Of a DNA stretch of 6,508 nucleotides, positions 1-5,647 are shown piece after piece; the first letter of the stretch is position 1, and the number at the start of each line of letters is the position of its first letter. This DNA is from Gemmatimonadota bacterium. Lineage in GTDB: Bacteria > Gemmatimonadota > Gemmatimonadetes > Gemmatimonadales > GWC2-71-9. The notes below the pieces were generated by a model. It did no database searches. It saw nothing but the letters and a program-made list of their open reading frames with translations, and was not told the DNA's origin. The stretch spans positions 1 to 6,508 of the forward strand of contig QHVD01000056.1 in the NCBI GenBank assembly GCA_003222235.1. The letters are read 5' to 3'. The translations under genes were made by a program, and so were the position numbers.

Positions 1-73
1 CAGGGTCTTCTTCACCGTTCAGCCAAAAGCGAAACCAGTCGACGCTCGCTTGCTGCGACGCGAGGAGTTCCCG
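1..73 (-). pseudogene. C-terminal remnant of an S9-family (prolyl oligopeptidase-like) serine peptidase, running off the left edge
   Basis: Read on the minus strand, the frame with codons starting at 73 gives RELLASQQ followed by SVDWFRFWLNGEEDP up to the window edge. From memory, the D-W-F/Y-R-F-W-L-x-G-x-E-D-P pattern is a hallmark of the last 30 residues of S9-type alpha/beta-hydrolase peptidases (prolyl oligopeptidase and lasso-peptide isopeptidase relatives), where DPxKxxQYxRWR usually follows. The catalytic bulk of such a protein should lie immediately upstream (positions above 73), but that DNA encodes the DUF1761 protein in another frame, and this frame has a stop at 128-130. So only a C-terminal scrap remains, probably left by a deletion or rearrangement. 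A GTG at 83-85 could start a short peptide, but no ribosome-binding site is obvious. Alternatively, the match is chance in a short reading. The assignment is moderate because only about 24 codons are visible. Confidence 0.45.
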
Positions 74-75
74 AG

Positions 76-486
76 CTAGGGCCACGCGCTCACGATGATC
101 GGTATCACCAACATCTTCACGAGCCAGTCACCAGCATGGATCGCGGCCACCTTCCACGGGATGTTCTCCCAGAGGACCGATCCCGTGAGCAGGATCACCG
201 GGAACCCGATCCACAAGGAGAGGCCGAAGTGCACCGCGCCCATCCAGCTGGTGATGCCGAGTAGTGCCACGAAGCGCGCGATCACACAGGCGAGGACGAG
301 GCACCGCACCAACTCGATGAGCAGCTTCCCCGCGGGCATCTTCGCGCCGGCCATCGCCGCGTCGGGGTCCATGCCGCGCAGCCGCATCCACGGCTTGAAG
401 AACAACAGGGGACTGTACCAGAGCCAGCCCAGCACGAACACGGCGACGGCTGCCACGAGGACGGCAAGGTAGTTCACGTGCACCAT
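76..486 (-). CDS. DUF1761 family small integral membrane protein
   Basis: A 136-residue hydrophobic protein that fits the DUF1761 family in length and pattern. It opens MVHVNYLAVLVAA, then has the family's WLWYSPLLFF motif (residues 21-30) at the end of the first helix and a KPWMRL segment just after it. Four membrane helices are likely at about 6-28, 56-77, 82-103 and 113-134, the last containing HAGDWLVKM. No catalytic residues are known for the family, so a molecular function cannot be given. The protein should sit in the cytoplasmic membrane. The ATG at 484-486 is well supported: a strong Shine-Dalgarno (GAAAGGAG, complement of 497-504) lies 10 nt upstream. The gene is divergent from the winged-helix/nucleotidyltransferase pair with only 42 nt between, so its promoter probably lies inside the opposing gene's 5' region. 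The TAG stop (76-78) directly abuts the peptidase remnant. Confidence 0.85.
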   Translation of the reverse strand: MVHVNYLAVLVAAVAVFVLGWLWYSPLLFFKPWMRLRGMDPDAAMAGAKMPAGKLLIELVRCLVLACVIARFVALLGITSWMGAVHFGLSLWIGFPVILLTGSVLWENIPWKVAAIHAGDWLVKMLVIPIIVSAWP

Positions 487-528
487 CGCTCACCCTCTCC
501 TTTCACTGTGGTCATCGCGGGCTAGCAT
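487..528. promoter_or_regulatory. Short divergent intergenic region between the DUF1761 gene and the winged-helix gene
   Basis: Only 42 nt. It holds the DUF1761 ribosome-binding site on the minus strand (497-504). On the plus strand, TAGCAT at 523-528 resembles a -10 hexamer (4 of 6 to TATAAT), with no good -35 match upstream (TTTCAC at 501-506 is poor). If TAGCAT is the -10, transcription would start near 535 and the ATG at 529 could not be the translation start of the rightward gene. This is an inference from a weak motif. Confidence 0.25.
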
Positions 529-1122
529 ATGCCCCTCCCAATCCTTCCTTATCGGCCGCGACGGCGCCAGCCGCCGCTCGGGCGCTCGCCGTTGGAGCGC
601 CCGGTTGACTTCGTTCAACCGCTGAAGCCAGTGGACCTGGCAGTGGGACTGCGCCTCGCGCAAGCCCCAGAAGCGAAGTACGAGCAGCTGAGCGCGGACC
701 TGGGGATCAGCGCCAGCGCTGCGCACGCCTCAGTACGCCGATTGCAGGCCGCGGGGCTCCTGCGACCAAGCAGCCGAGTCGTGAATCGGCTGGCGTTGGG
801 CGAGTTCCTCGAACACGGCGTTCGCTACGCATTCCCTGCCCACCCTGGTGCCGAGGTTCGTGGGGTCCCAACGGCGCACGCGGCGCCGCCGCTTGCGGAT
901 CGAATCGTCGCAGAAGACGTCCTCGTGTGGCCGAGCGTCACCGGGCCGGCGAGGGGCCGCGCCATTGCTCCGCTCTATCCGCGGGCCACGGAACTGCCGC
1001 GCCGCTGTCCCAGCCTGTACGAGAGCTTGGCGCTGGTTGATGCACTTCGGGTCGGCCGAGTTCGCGAGCGGAAGCTCGCTTTCGAGGCGATCCGGCATAG
1101 GCTGGTGGCCTCCGCAGCGTGA
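529..1122 (+). CDS. Winged-helix/MarR-like DNA-binding protein paired with an AbiEii-type nucleotidyltransferase (candidate antitoxin/regulator); start uncertain
   Basis: 197 residues from ATG 529. A helix-turn-helix region spans about 49-80 (YEQLSADLGISASAAHASVR, then RLQAAGLL), a typical winged-helix DNA-recognition layout. The rest is a distinct conserved-looking domain: HGVRYAFPA and RGVPTAHAAPPLA at 97-123, VWP at 133-135, PLYP at 148-151 and LYESLALVDALRVGRVRER at 163-181. I recall this block recurring in MarR-like hypothetical proteins beside nucleotidyltransferases, but I do not know its function. The stop overlaps the next gene's GTG (GTGA), so the two are translationally coupled. 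A role as repressor and/or antitoxin is inferred from that pairing; the classical AbiEi C-terminal domain is not recognised. The first 30 residues are Pro/Arg-rich, lack a Shine-Dalgarno and precede the conserved LKPVDLAVGL segment, so the true start may be TTG 592 or GTG 631. Confidence 0.75.
   Translation: MPLPILPYRPRRRQPPLGRSPLERPVDFVQPLKPVDLAVGLRLAQAPEAKYEQLSADLGISASAAHASVRRLQAAGLLRPSSRVVNRLALGEFLEHGVRYAFPAHPGAEVRGVPTAHAAPPLADRIVAEDVLVWPSVTGPARGRAIAPLYPRATELPRRCPSLYESLALVDALRVGRVRERKLAFEAIRHRLVASAA
602..621 (+). repeat. Perfect 7-bp inverted repeat near the start of the winged-helix gene
   Basis: CGGTTGA (602-608) and TCAACCG (615-621) are perfect reverse complements separated by CTTCGT. 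The element could be an operator half-site pair for the winged-helix protein encoded here, or an RNA hairpin with a UUCG-containing loop. It lies inside the gene if translation starts at 529 or 592, but in the leader, 9 nt ahead of the start codon, if it starts at GTG 631. Autoregulation through it is only a suggestion, since a 7-bp match of this kind can occur by chance. Confidence 0.35.
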
Positions 1123-1823
1123 CGGCCCCACGCGGTCCAGCCATTGACCGCGTGGCCGCCGTCGCGGCGGATTTGGGCGACTTCGCCGCGCGCGTGGTTT
1201 TCATCGGCGGGGCGATCGCTCCCCTTCTACAAACAGATCCCCCGTTCCCTCGAGCCCGCGTCACCTCAGATGTCGACGGTGTGGTGGCGAGCAGCACTTA
1301 CGCCGAGTCCGAACGTTTACATCGGGAGTTGGCCAAGCGCGGCTTTCGCCAGGCCATCAGCGATACCAAACAGGTGCACAGGTGGATAGGCCCGAGCGGG
1401 ATCCCGTTTGATCTCGTGCCGGCAGGGCAACATCTGGGAGGGAGCGGGAATCCCTGGGATACTATCGCGATCGAGACCGCGGTTGAAGCCACCATCGGAG
1501 GACGTATCACCATCCGCCACGCTAGCGCGCCGGCCTTCCTGGCTCAGAAATGGGCGGCGCATCACGACCGGGGGCGGGCAGATCCATTGGGAAGCCACGA
1601 CCTGGAGGACATCCTCGCGCTGCTGGCTTCGCGACCGACGATCCTCGAGGAGGTCGCGGCGGCGCCCGCTGCGCTTAGGACCTACGTAGCAGAGCAGGCC
1701 AAGACCTTCCTAGCCGACGCGAACGCAGAGGATCTCCTCGCCGCACACCTCAATAACGCGCAGGATCCAGCGGCTACGACCGCGGCAGTGCGGGCTATGC
1801 TTGAGCGGCTCAGTGGACGTTGA
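1119..1823 (+). CDS. Nucleotidyltransferase, AbiEii/DUF1814-like (candidate type IV toxin)
   Basis: A 234-residue protein with the polymerase-beta-type nucleotidyltransferase layout. It has a glycine motif FIGGAIAPLL at 28-37, the metal-binding acidic pair in TSDVDGVV (D51, D53), a third candidate acidic residue at D98 in PFDLVP, and the AbiEii-type C-terminal signature AQKWAAHHDR (K144, D150, R151) followed by SHDLEDI (159-165). Family members transfer nucleotides to RNA or protein targets; in AbiE and MenAT systems they act as growth-arresting toxins, MenT by modifying tRNA. Cytoplasmic action is expected. All motif residues look intact, so it should be active. The GTG start at 1119 overlaps the upstream stop (GTGA) and has only a weak purine stretch before it, consistent with translational coupling. 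The gene ends 27 nt from the convergent operon, with no clear terminator between. The exact substrate and whether it is a toxin are unknown; a housekeeping or antibiotic-type nucleotidyltransferase role remains possible. Confidence 0.82.
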   Translation: MTAPRGPAIDRVAAVAADLGDFAARVVFIGGAIAPLLQTDPPFPRARVTSDVDGVVASSTYAESERLHRELAKRGFRQAISDTKQVHRWIGPSGIPFDLVPAGQHLGGSGNPWDTIAIETAVEATIGGRITIRHASAPAFLAQKWAAHHDRGRADPLGSHDLEDILALLASRPTILEEVAAAPAALRTYVAEQAKTFLADANAEDLLAAHLNNAQDPAATTAAVRAMLERLSGR

Positions 1824-1850
1824 GGTGCTTGATCATGGATGGCCTGGCCG

Positions 1851-2678
1851 CTAGACCGCCGACAGCTGCGACCCGCACTGCGCGCAGTACCACTCCGTCG
1901 GCAGGTTCATCGTCCCGCAGTCTCTGCACCTGATAGTCCTGTCCGCTTCGTCATTCCCATCAGGGCCCGGCTCGGGCACCGCCGGCACGGGAGTCGGCGG
2001 CGGAGTTCGGGGCGTGTCGGCCGGGACTGCGGGCTGAAACTGGGCGCCACTCGCGCGCCGGGCCGAGGGTGCCGTCGTCTCGTCCTCCGTCACGGACTTG
2101 ATGAACGCTAGCTCGTCCGCGTGCGTTGGGGGGAATCGCGCCACGGGCTTGGGGATGGGGTGGCTGGGCGGAGTAGCGGGGGCGCTGGGGGAGGCGGGGC
2201 GCGTAGCGGCTAGGCCGCCCCTGGGAGCGGCGCCAACCGGCTGGGTGCCGACGAGGGTGTCGAGCTCCTCGAGCTTCTGGATGTCCGCCTCGACCGCCTG
2301 CAAGTCCTCGCGCACCGAGACGAGCTCAGCCAGCACGTCCTTGTGCACCTGACTCCAGTACGCTTCGTCGTACTCGCCGACCGCGTGGCGCAGCTCGGTC
2401 TCGGTGAGCTTGTCCGCGGCGATGGCTTCCTTCTTCTGGAGCTCGGCCCGAAGCTGCTTCTTCTGCTCGATCGCCTCACGGGCGTTCTCGCCGTGGGCCT
2501 TGAGCTCCTCGATCACCGCGGTGAGCCGCGCTTCGTAGTCGGCGCGGACGCGCGCGCGCACATGGCCCGGCGTCGCGTCCGCCGCGTTATTCAGGCGGGC
2601 GATCCAGGCCTCATATTGGCGCCGCTCCTCCAGCAAGCGCTGGATCACGGCCGTGCTTTTCGAAGACCCCTTAGGCAT
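1851..2678 (-). CDS. Coiled-coil protein with proline-rich linker and C-terminal zinc ribbon (function unknown)
   Basis: 275 residues in three parts. Residues 10-145 are highly charged and helical (for example IEELKAHGENAREAIEQKKQ), predicting a long coiled coil. Residues 146-246 are a low-complexity Pro/Ala/Thr linker interrupted by a more ordered patch, THADELAFIKSVTEDE (185-200). Residues 247-275 form a zinc ribbon with C251-x2-C254 and C265-x2-C268 around GTMNLPTEWY. No signal peptide or membrane helix, so it is cytosolic. I recall similar proteins in Gemmatimonadota, annotated only as zinc-ribbon or hypothetical. The architecture suggests an oligomeric scaffold or nucleic-acid/protein-binding adaptor; this is inference. 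The ATG (2676-2678) lies upstream of the preceding gene's TAA, an 8-nt overlap, with GGGAG at 2683-2687 as ribosome-binding site at a short 4-nt spacing. It is the last gene of the minus-strand operon and faces the nucleotidyltransferase gene tail to tail. Confidence 0.85.
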   Translation of the reverse strand: MPKGSSKSTAVIQRLLEERRQYEAWIARLNNAADATPGHVRARVRADYEARLTAVIEELKAHGENAREAIEQKKQLRAELQKKEAIAADKLTETELRHAVGEYDEAYWSQVHKDVLAELVSVREDLQAVEADIQKLEELDTLVGTQPVGAAPRGGLAATRPASPSAPATPPSHPIPKPVARFPPTHADELAFIKSVTEDETTAPSARRASGAQFQPAVPADTPRTPPPTPVPAVPEPGPDGNDEADRTIRCRDCGTMNLPTEWYCAQCGSQLSAV

Positions 2679-3321
2679 CCCGCTCCCGTCGTGCGGCGGC
2701 TCGTTGCGCCTCGAGGCGCGCCACGGCGTCGCCGCTCAGCTCGACCGGCCCGCCGAGCGCCCGCGCGGCGAAGATGATCCGCGCGGCGTGCTCGAGGCTC
2801 TCCATCCGGATCCAGGCCGCGTCGAGCGTCGCCCCGACCGTCACCGCGCCGTGATTGGCAAGCAGCAGGGCATCGTGCCCCGCGATGAAGGGCTCGACCC
2901 GGTCTCCCAGCTCGGGCGTGCCCGGTGTCCCGTAGGGTACCACCGGTACCCGCCCCATTTGCAAGATAAGCTCGGGCAATACAAAAGCATCAAACCCCTG
3001 CCCCGCGACGGCGAACCCCGTCGCGGTGGGCGGGTGGGCGTGCACCACGGCCCCGACGTCGGGGCGTGCTCGCAGGATCCTGAGGTGTAAGTCCAACTCG
3101 CTGGTGGGGTTGCGGCGCGCACCCCGGCTCCGTCCCCTCATGTCCACTTCGACCATGTCGGAGGGCTGGAGCAACGCCTTGACGAGCCCGCGCGGCGTGA
3201 CCAGCACGCGGTCGGGGGCGATCCGAACCGAAACGTTGCCGTCCTGTCCCGCAATGAGACCCCGCTCGGCGAGCTGGCGGCAGCACAGCGCCATCCGGCG
3301 GGCCGCCTCCCGCGCCGTCAC
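2671..3321 (-). CDS. Class II aldolase/adducin family protein (L-fuculose-phosphate aldolase-like)
   Basis: 216 residues from GTG 3321, the usual length for the family. Signatures in order: GNVSVR (28-33, phosphate-binding region), TSELDLH with E75 at the position of the FucA catalytic glutamate, VVHAHPP with zinc ligands H94 and H96, and ANHGAV with the third zinc histidine H157. A further histidine-containing helix, ESLEHAARI, follows at 174-182. An intact active site implies a zinc-dependent aldolase, epimerase or dehydratase acting on a sugar phosphate; family members include FucA, AraD and MtnB, and the sequence alone does not decide between them. The GTG overlaps the pyrC stop as GTGA. 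The mRNA just upstream is a C-rich tract with no Shine-Dalgarno, so translation should depend on ribosomes finishing pyrC. The reading frame continues upstream of 3321, but that part is antisense-like arginine-rich sequence overlapping pyrC and is not gene. Its presence inside a pyrimidine operon is unexplained. Confidence 0.9.
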   Translation of the reverse strand: MTAREAARRMALCCRQLAERGLIAGQDGNVSVRIAPDRVLVTPRGLVKALLQPSDMVEVDMRGRSRGARRNPTSELDLHLRILRARPDVGAVVHAHPPTATGFAVAGQGFDAFVLPELILQMGRVPVVPYGTPGTPELGDRVEPFIAGHDALLLANHGAVTVGATLDAAWIRMESLEHAARIIFAARALGGPVELSGDAVARLEAQRAAARRERDA

Positions 3322-4637
3322 GGGGAGGGGGCGGGGGCGGGGGCCCCGCGCGCCTTCGCCTCGTGCACGACCTTGCCCCCGACCACGGTGAGCGCCGCGC
3401 GGCCGGCGAGCGTGCGCCCCGCGAACGGCGTGTTCCGGCTCTTCGAGAAGAACAGTGTCGGGTCCACCTTCCACCGGGCTGTGACGTCGAGCACCACCAC
3501 GTCCGCCGGCGCGGCGGGGCCGAGCGTCCCACCGGCGAGAGCGAGCAGTTTCGCCGGCGCGGTGCTCATCCGGGCGATGAGCTCGGGCAGGGTGAAGAGG
3601 CCGCTCTCGACCAGCTCGGTATAGGCGACGGCGAACGCGGTCTCGAGCCCGATGATGCCGAACGGCGCGTCGTCGAACGCCGCTTCCTTCGCGTCGTACG
3701 CGTGCGGGGCGTGGTCCGACGCGACGCAGTCGATCACGCCCTCCTTGAGCGCGGCCCGCAGGGCCGCGACGTCCGCCGCCTCGCGCAGCGGCGGGTTCAT
3801 CTTGGCGTGAGTGTCGTAACCCTCGCACGCCCCATCGGTCAGCGCGAGGTGATGCGGCGTCACCTCCGCCGTCACGCGAATCCCCTGCTCCTTCGCCCGC
3901 CGGATCAGGTCCACCGATCCCCTCGTGGACACGTGGCAGAGGTGCACATGCGCGCCCGTCAGCTGGGCGAGCAGGATGTCCCGCTCGACCATGATCTCTT
4001 CGGCGGCGGCGGGGATTCCCTTCAAGCCGAGCCGGGCGGCGACGAGCCCCTCGTGCATGACGCCGCCCGATGCGAGCGTCGGCTCCTCACAGTGATCCGC
4101 GACGGGGATGTCGAACGTGCGGGCGTATTCCAGGGCGGTGCGCATCAGGTGGCTCGAGACGACGGGCTTCCCGTCGTCCGAAACCGCCACCGCGCCGGCG
4201 CCCACCATCTCGCCGAACTCCGAGAGCTGCTCCCCCTTTTGGCCGACGGAGATCGCGCCGATGGGATAGACCCGCGTGAGCCCGGCCAGCGTCGCTTGCC
4301 GCACGATGAACCCTACGGCCGCCTGGTTGTCCGTGACCGGGTCGGTGTTGGGCATGGCGCACACGGCCGTGAAGCCGCCGGCGGCCGCCGCCCGGGTGCC
4401 GCTCGCGATGGTTTCGACGTCCTCGTTGCCGGGCTCCCGCAGGTGCACGTGGATGTCGACCAGACCGGGGGCCACGACCCCGCCCCGCACGTCCCGCACC
4501 TCCGCCTCGTCGGGCGCGCCGAGCCCCACGCCGACGGCGGCGATGCGACCGTCCTGGATCAGCACGTCCGCCGTCTGATCGAAGTCGCGGCTCGGGTCGA
4601 TCACGCGGCCGCCCCGCAACACGATCGGCCGGGTCAC
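3318..4637 (-). CDS. pyrC: Dihydroorotase, PyrC
   Basis: Zinc-dependent amidohydrolase that interconverts N-carbamoyl-L-aspartate and dihydroorotate, the third step of de novo pyrimidine synthesis; cytosolic. The 439-residue protein starts TRPIVLRGGRVIDP after the initiator, the usual beta-sandwich opening of the Bacillus/Aquifex-type enzymes. Metal site residues are all present: DIHVHLREPG gives H63 and H65, SDDG gives the bridging aspartate D155, DHCEE gives H182, CHVST gives H235 and SDHAPH gives the catalytic D308. MPNTDP (95-100) holds the substrate-contacting N97. It therefore looks catalytically competent, unlike the inactive PyrC-like partners of some ATCases. GTG 4637 is chosen because it overlaps the pyrB stop as GTGA, has GGAG seven nt upstream, and begins exactly where family homology begins; the open frame to its right is the pyrB region read in the wrong frame. 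The C-terminus is a disordered Ala/Pro tail encoded by the G/C tract. Confidence 0.97.
   Translation of the reverse strand: MTRPIVLRGGRVIDPSRDFDQTADVLIQDGRIAAVGVGLGAPDEAEVRDVRGGVVAPGLVDIHVHLREPGNEDVETIASGTRAAAAGGFTAVCAMPNTDPVTDNQAAVGFIVRQATLAGLTRVYPIGAISVGQKGEQLSEFGEMVGAGAVAVSDDGKPVVSSHLMRTALEYARTFDIPVADHCEEPTLASGGVMHEGLVAARLGLKGIPAAAEEIMVERDILLAQLTGAHVHLCHVSTRGSVDLIRRAKEQGIRVTAEVTPHHLALTDGACEGYDTHAKMNPPLREAADVAALRAALKEGVIDCVASDHAPHAYDAKEAAFDDAPFGIIGLETAFAVAYTELVESGLFTLPELIARMSTAPAKLLALAGGTLGPAAPADVVVLDVTARWKVDPTLFFSKSRNTPFAGRTLAGRAALTVVGGKVVHEAKARGAPAPAPSP
3322..3343 (+). other. G-quadruplex-type tract at the pyrC/aldolase junction
   Basis: The plus strand carries four G-runs (3322-3325, 3327-3331, 3333-3337, 3339-3343) separated by single bases, a textbook G4 motif with one-base loops. 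It is on the template strand for the operon; the mRNA reads as C-runs and encodes the Ala/Pro tail of PyrC. It occupies exactly the place where a ribosome-binding site for the aldolase GTG (3319-3321) would be. Folding or function is not shown; simple GC drift in a disordered tail is the plain alternative. Confidence 0.6.
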
Positions 4638-5647
4638 TCCGGCGCTCCGGTTGTTCCCCCTCTCCACGAAGTGGAGAGGGGGCCAGGGGGTGAGGCACGT
4701 TTGGCGGCCGCGGCGAGCTCGGGGCGGCCCCCCGCGAGGAGGTACAGCACCGCCATGCGCACCGCGACGCCGTTCGTCACCTGATCGAGGATGACGCTGT
4801 GCGATCCGTCGGCGACGCGCGAGTCGATCTCCACCCCACGGTTCATCGGCCCGGGGTGCATGATCGTCAGCCGGCGCGGTGCTCTCTCCAGCCGCTCGAC
4901 CGTGACGCCGAAGACTCGGTAGTACTCGCGCAGCGAAGGGATGAAGCCCTTCTCCATCCGCTCGAGCTGCAGCCGGAGCACGTTGAGCACGTCCGCCCAC
5001 TCCACTGCCTCCTCGATCCGGCGGAATCGGCACACCCCCAGCTCTTCGATCCCCCGCGGCATCAGCGTGTCGGGCCCGCACACGCCCACCTCCGCGCCGA
5101 GCTTGAGCAGGCCCCAGATGTTCGAGCGAGCGACGCGCGAGTGCAGGACGTCGCCCACGAGGCAGACCTTCAACCCCTCGATGCGGCCGTGCTTGTCGCG
5201 GATCGTGAGGAGATCGAGCAGGCCCTGGGTCGGGTGCTCGTGCTGGCCATCTCCGGCGTTGATGACGTTGGAGCGGATGCGATTGCCCAGGAACTCCGCC
5301 ACACCGGAGGACGGATGGCGGATGACCACCATGTCGATCCGCATCGCCTCGAGGTTCTTCGCGGTGTCGACGAGCGTTTCCCCCTTCTGCACCGAGCTCC
5401 CCGTGGCCGCGACGTTCACGGTGTCGGCCGAGAGGCGCTTTTCGGCGAACTCGAAGGAGATGCGGGTACGCGTAGAAGCTTCGAAGAAGAGGTTGACGAT
5501 CGTCTTGCCCCGCAGGGCGGGCACCTTCTTGATGGGGCGCTCCGACACCTCCTTGAACGGCTCGGCGGTATCGAGGACGAGGCGGATCTGATCCGGCGAG
5601 AGACGCTCGAGCCCGAGCAGGTCCTTGCCGAGGACGGCGCTCTTCAT
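4634..5647 (-). CDS. pyrB: Aspartate carbamoyltransferase catalytic chain, PyrB
   Basis: Condenses carbamoyl phosphate with L-aspartate to N-carbamoyl-L-aspartate, the committed step of pyrimidine synthesis; cytosolic trimer. All signatures are intact: FFEASTRTR (54-62) with the carbamoyl-phosphate-binding STRTR, HEHPTQ (136-141), VGDVLHSRVARSN (164-176), HPGPMNRG (264-271) and QVTNGVAVRMA (289-299). No pyrI regulatory chain is seen nearby; pairing with PyrC in an operon recalls ATCase-DHOase complexes, but complex formation is not shown. ATG 5647 overlaps the pyrR stop (ATGA) and has GGAGG at 5654-5658, six nt upstream. At 337 residues it is longer than the usual 300-320. The excess is the C-terminal tail after about residue 317, encoded by the palindromic repeat and ending at a TGA that overlaps the pyrC GTG. 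The tail is unlikely to be part of the catalytic fold. Confidence 0.97.
   Translation of the reverse strand: MKSAVLGKDLLGLERLSPDQIRLVLDTAEPFKEVSERPIKKVPALRGKTIVNLFFEASTRTRISFEFAEKRLSADTVNVAATGSSVQKGETLVDTAKNLEAMRIDMVVIRHPSSGVAEFLGNRIRSNVINAGDGQHEHPTQGLLDLLTIRDKHGRIEGLKVCLVGDVLHSRVARSNIWGLLKLGAEVGVCGPDTLMPRGIEELGVCRFRRIEEAVEWADVLNVLRLQLERMEKGFIPSLREYYRVFGVTVERLERAPRRLTIMHPGPMNRGVEIDSRVADGSHSVILDQVTNGVAVRMAVLYLLAGGRPELAAAAKRASPPGPLSTSWRGGTTGAPE
4645..4648 (-). promoter_or_regulatory. Ribosome-binding site of pyrC
   Basis: The minus strand reads GGAG here, 7 nt before the GTG at 4635-4637. It supports that GTG as the start and lies 7 nt downstream of the palindromic repeat hairpin, so the hairpin does not itself contain the site but sits next to it. 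Confidence 0.6.
4655..4695. repeat. Palindromic repeat (REP/MITE-like) embedded in the 3' end of pyrB
   Basis: CCCCCTCTCCAC (4656-4667) and GTGGAGAGGGGG (4671-4682) are perfect 12-bp inverted arms around GAA, followed by CCAGGGGGTGAGG to 4695. From memory, palindromes of this style (CCCTCTCC...GGAGAGGG with a flanking AGGGGGTGAGG) are dispersed in many copies in high-GC genomes, often close to gene ends. Here it is read through as pyrB codons, encoding SPPGPLSTSWRGG. As RNA it gives a very stable stem with a UUC triloop just upstream of the pyrC ribosome-binding site. With no U-run following on the minus strand, and being inside an operon, it is unlikely to be a strong intrinsic terminator. 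Confidence 0.75.

Noticed and set aside
2..79. Plus-strand C-terminus ending at TAG 77-79
   Set aside because: A 25-codon open reading with no recognisable motif; the minus-strand peptidase-like reading of the same DNA is more specific.
1824..1850. Bidirectional terminator between the convergent nucleotidyltransferase and zinc-ribbon genes
   Set aside because: Only 27 nt, with no stem longer than a few bases and no T-run. Termination may occur elsewhere.
3322..3828. Possible longer N-terminus for the class II aldolase
   Set aside because: This stretch is pyrC in another frame. The family begins at the GTG at 3321, and no aldolase homology is seen further upstream.
4656..4682. Intrinsic terminator between pyrB and pyrC
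   Set aside because: The stem is strong but lacks a following U-run on the minus strand, and lies inside pyrB coding sequence within a tightly overlapping operon.
3363..4784. Long plus-strand open frame (473 codons) opposite pyrC
   Set aside because: It is antisense to a well-supported dihydroorotase, is rich in Arg/His/Gly as expected of a GC-rich complement, and has no recognisable domain. It is a by-product of codon bias.
4638..5081. Possible fusion of an N-terminal domain onto PyrC through the open upstream frame
   Set aside because: The extension is PyrB sequence read out of frame (Arg/Ala-rich), and the GTG at 4637 has a ribosome-binding site and matches the family's normal N-terminus.
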